From: an uncultured Bacteroides sp.
GTDB taxonomy: Bacteria > Bacteroidota > Bacteroidia > Bacteroidales > Bacteroidaceae
Direction of reading: 5' to 3'
Assembly (NCBI GenBank): GCA_902492205.1
Contig: CABUKU010000008.1
Coordinates: 1 to 64,000, forward strand
Length of the DNA stretch: 64,000 bases
In this document: positions 62,145 to 64,000 of the stretch, one piece after another
Layout: each line of letters starts with the position of its first letter
Position numbering within the stretch: the first letter of the stretch is position 1
The notes under the pieces: generated by a model
What the model was told of the DNA's origin: nothing
The model's database searches: none
Seen by the model: only the letters and a program-made list of their open reading frames with translations
Translations under genes and position numbers: made by a program

Positions 62145-63323
62145 ATGCAACAAAACTCAGTCACAAAAACACCACGTATAGAAGTCGTCGATGCTTTGCG
62201 CGGTTTTGCCGTAATGGCAATTTTACTAGTCCACAGTCTGGAACATTTCATATTTCCCGTTTATCCGGAAAGCCAGCCGGGATGGTTGGATGTATTGAAT
62301 CAAATAGTGTTCAACACTACATTCACCCTGTTTGCCGGAAAAGCTTACGCTATTTTCGCCCTGCTTTTCGGTTTCACTTTCTATGTGCAATATACCAACC
62401 AGAAGATAAAAGGAAAAGATTTCGGATACCGTTTCCTGTGGCGCCTTCTGCTATTAGGCGGTTTCGCCACCCTCAATGCAGCTTTCTTCCCTGCCGGAGA
62501 TGTTTTATTGTTGTTCTGCGTAGTGGGTATATCACTTTTTATCGTACGTAAATGGAGTGACAAAGCAGTTCTAATTACATCCGTCATTTTGTTGCTGCAA
62601 CCCATTGAATGGTTTCATTACATAATGAATTTATCCGATCCCTCCTATACGTTGCCCGATTTGGGAGTGGGCAGCATGTACGGCGAAGTAGCCAATTACA
62701 CGAAAGAAGGTAATTTCGGAACATTTATATGGGAAAACATCACGCTCGGACAGAAAGCAAGCCTTTACTGGGCTATCGGGGCAGGACGTTTCTTTCAAAC
62801 TGCCGGTTTGTTCCTGCTGGGATACCTCATTGGCAGAAAACAGCTTTTTGTCTACTCTGAAAAGCATATCCGCTTCTGGGTAAAAGCCCTCATTATCGGT
62901 GCCATTTGCTACGCTCCATTATATCAGTTAAAAGTACTGGTTGACAGTAGCGAAACAGCTATAATCACTCAAACCATCGGAACCATCCTCGACATGTGGC
63001 AGAAGTTTGCCTTTACCACAGTGTTGGTATCTTCTTTTGTTTTGCTGTATCAAAAAGACACATTCAAGAAACTGACCGGAAACCTTCGCTTCTATGGTAA
63101 AATGAGTTTGACTAACTACATTTCGCAATCCATTGCGGGAGCTATTATCTACTTCCCTTTCGGACTCTACTTAGCTCCCTATTGCGGATACACCGTCAGC
63201 CTAATCATAGGCATTGTGTTTTTCATGCTGCAAGTACAGTTTTGCAAATGGTGGCTTCGCAAGCACAAGCAAGGTCCGCTTGAAAGTATTTGGCACAAAC
63301 TGACATGGATAAAAGCAAAGTAA
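62145..63323 (+). CDS. DUF418 membrane protein (YeiB-like)
   Basis: 392 residues, about nine hydrophobic segments. The N terminus IEVVDALRGFAVMAILLVHS and the LFGFTFYVQ-type region match the YeiB family, and the C-terminal GKMSLTNYISQSIAGAIIYFPFGLYL and HKQGPLESIWH are DUF418. Related in fold to acyltransferases of the HGSNAT/acyltransferase-3 type, but the catalytic role is unknown. A hairpin and two tRNA genes follow. Confidence 0.85.
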   Translation: MQQNSVTKTPRIEVVDALRGFAVMAILLVHSLEHFIFPVYPESQPGWLDVLNQIVFNTTFTLFAGKAYAIFALLFGFTFYVQYTNQKIKGKDFGYRFLWRLLLLGGFATLNAAFFPAGDVLLLFCVVGISLFIVRKWSDKAVLITSVILLLQPIEWFHYIMNLSDPSYTLPDLGVGSMYGEVANYTKEGNFGTFIWENITLGQKASLYWAIGAGRFFQTAGLFLLGYLIGRKQLFVYSEKHIRFWVKALIIGAICYAPLYQLKVLVDSSETAIITQTIGTILDMWQKFAFTTVLVSSFVLLYQKDTFKKLTGNLRFYGKMSLTNYISQSIAGAIIYFPFGLYLAPYCGYTVSLIIGIVFFMLQVQFCKWWLRKHKQGPLESIWHKLTWIKAK

Positions 63324-63331
63324 AATAGAAA

Positions 63332-63359
63332 GGGAGCTGAAGATTAATCCTCAGCTCCC
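63332..63359. terminator. Hairpin after the DUF418 gene
   Basis: A 9-bp stem (63332-63340 GGGAGCTGA with 63351-63359) and 10-nt loop, between the DUF418 stop codon and the tRNA-Glu gene. No T-tract on the plus strand, so its strength is uncertain. Confidence 0.5.
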
Positions 63360-63384
63360 CCCTTGTCAAAATCAAAAACAAAAG

Positions 63385-63456
63385 TAGTGGGTACGAGAAT
63401 CGAACTCGTATTCCGTGCGTGAGAGGCACGTGTCCTAACCGTTAGACGAACCCACC
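63385..63456 (-). tRNA. tRNA-Glu (CTC)
   Basis: 72 nt on the minus strand. The acceptor stem is GGTGGGT/ACCCACT, with a G-U first pair as in other bacterial tRNA-Glu, D-arm GTC/GAC, anticodon stem CGTGC/GCACG with loop CTCTCAC (anticodon CTC, reading GAG), and T-stem ACGAG/CTCGT with loop TTCGATT. CCA is not encoded. Confidence 0.95.
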
Positions 63457-63515
63457 GTTTAGAAATTAAAAGAGCTAAGTATTAATATACTTAACTCTTA
63501 CTTCCTTTTTATTGG

Positions 63516-63602
63516 CGGAAGCTGGGGGATTCGAACCCCCGGTACGGTTACCCGTACGTCAGTTTAGCAAACTGGTGGTTTCAGCCACTCACCCAAACTT
63601 CC
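63516..63602 (-). tRNA. tRNA-Ser (GCT)
   Basis: 87 nt on the minus strand. Acceptor GGAAGTT/AGCTTCC, anticodon loop TTGCTAA (anticodon GCT, reading AGC/AGU), a long variable arm with the stem GTACGG/CCGTAC (class II, as in Ser), and T-stem GGGGG/CCCCC with loop TTCGAAT. The three bases after the discriminator G (63513-63515) read CCA, so the 3' end may be encoded. It is upstream of tRNA-Glu in the same transcript. Confidence 0.95.
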
Positions 63603-63631
63603 TTTACCCGCGTTTTCTCTCAAACGCGGTG

Positions 63632-63663
63632 CAAATATATGGAGTAGTTTTGAAGTACGCAAA
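63632..63663 (-). promoter_or_regulatory. Promoter of the tRNA-Ser/tRNA-Glu unit
   Basis: On the minus strand TTTG (63660-63663) and TATATTTG (63632-63639) are 20 bp apart, a full match. A short leader with the palindromic words CGCGTTT and AAACGCG precedes the tRNA-Ser gene. Confidence 0.8.
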
Positions 63664-63799
63664 TCTTTTTCCATGATTTTTCGAAGCATTTTTTCCATTT
63701 ATGCACTAAGGAGCTAAAGCTCAACATTTAACACTCTGAATTATTTTTCCTAAAACAAATTATTGATTTAAGTTAAGCCGTGGTTTATTCGTTTTTATG

Positions 63800-63807
63800 T
63801 ACCTTTG
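63800..63807 (+). promoter_or_regulatory. -7 box of the MATE transporter gene
   Basis: TACCTTTG matches TAnnTTTG and ends 20 bp before the GTG start at 63828. No clear -33. Confidence 0.55.
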
Positions 63808-63827
63808 CGCCCCGAAAAGATAAAAAG

Positions 63828-64000
63828 GTGAAAGAAAATAACATAACTCCCCCAAAAAGCATTCGCACACAGCTTGCAAGGCTTTCAGGCCCTATCTTTA
63901 TAGAAACCCTTCTCATTATGATGCTGGGGGCGGTAGACACTGTCATGCTGAGCCGTTATTCGGACAACAGCGTGGCTGCCGTGGGTGTGGTCAACCAGAT
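63828..64000 (+). CDS. MATE-family efflux transporter (5' end only)
   Basis: The first 57 codons of a gene cut by the window edge. It starts with GTG at 63828 (no ATG in frame nearby), and the translated text LARLSGPIFIETLLIMMLGAVDTVMLSRYSDNSVAAVG is the first membrane region of MATE transporters, with the aspartate in AVDT. It would export cationic drugs or metabolites using Na+ or H+. Confident as a family; the substrate is not readable. Confidence 0.85.
   Translation, partial: MKENNITPPKSIRTQLARLSGPIFIETLLIMMLGAVDTVMLSRYSDNSVAAVGVVNQ

Overview
The window is chromosomal DNA of a gut-type Bacteroidales, most likely Bacteroides or Phocaeicola. The reasons are a SusC/SusD polysaccharide utilisation locus (PUL), Mfa/FimA-type fimbrillin genes, many lipoproteins with SPII signals, DUF families typical of Bacteroidota (DUF3575, DUF3868, DUF3943, DUF4434, DUF4494, DUF5009), and Bacteroides-type promoters (-7 TAnnTTTG with a -33 TTTG about 19-20 bp upstream) in front of many genes. 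No rRNA, integrase, transposase or CRISPR array was seen.

Layout. 0.2-2.5 kb: divergent threonine catabolism pair, tdh and kbl. 2.6-23.5 kb: thirteen minus-strand genes that read as one PUL, transcribed leftward from a good promoter at 23.6 kb. In order they are FAD-dependent lipoprotein, DUF4434 protein, sugar porter, N-acylglucosamine 2-epimerase-type enzyme, GH92 mannosidase, SusC, SusD, DUF4623-like lipoprotein, an internal terminator, GHL10 lipoprotein, DUF5009/HGSNAT-like membrane acetyltransferase, L,D-transpeptidase-like protein, second GHL10 enzyme, and SGNH esterase. The set suggests a mannose- and hexosamine-containing glycan that is deacylated, cut, re-acetylated, epimerised and imported; no regulator gene is in the cluster. 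23.5-24.4 kb is a repeat-rich non-coding stretch.

24.4-44.8 kb is mostly housekeeping: pheS, an MFS exporter, nth, pgk, a FimB/Mfa2-like lipoprotein, a metallo-beta-lactamase-fold protein, a glyoxalase-fold protein, a large TPR protein, an FtsX/LolE-type permease, an aminotransferase, a fucose-isomerase-like protein, DUF4494, a YggS-type PLP protein, a dihydroorotate-dehydrogenase-like protein, an acyl-CoA ligase, a pentapeptide-like surface repeat protein and a DUF3943 protein. A Crp/Fnr regulator follows on the minus strand.

45.8-54.4 kb is a fimbrial operon. It is preceded by an exact 22-bp inverted repeat around a 136-bp AT-rich segment, which looks like an invertible (phase-variable) promoter. 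The first gene encodes an AraC-type sensor half without its DNA-binding half; then come DUF3575, DUF3868/OmpA-like, FimB/Mfa2-like, two fimbrillins (the second possibly a tip subunit), and a small gene that appears split by a -1 frameshift site of the dnaX type. A nested palindromic element separates this from a GH36 alpha-galactosidase. 57-64 kb holds a cytosolic trypsin-like protease paired with a YbjN-like acidic protein, a TlpA-type thiol-disulfide protein, a DUF418 membrane protein, tRNA-Glu(CTC), tRNA-Ser(GCT) and the start of a MATE transporter.

An unexpected theme is a set of short intergenic arrays with an exact 22-bp period but different core words (at 1, 24132, 33535, 39963 and, more weakly, 54758). 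They are not CRISPR arrays and I cannot match them to a described element.
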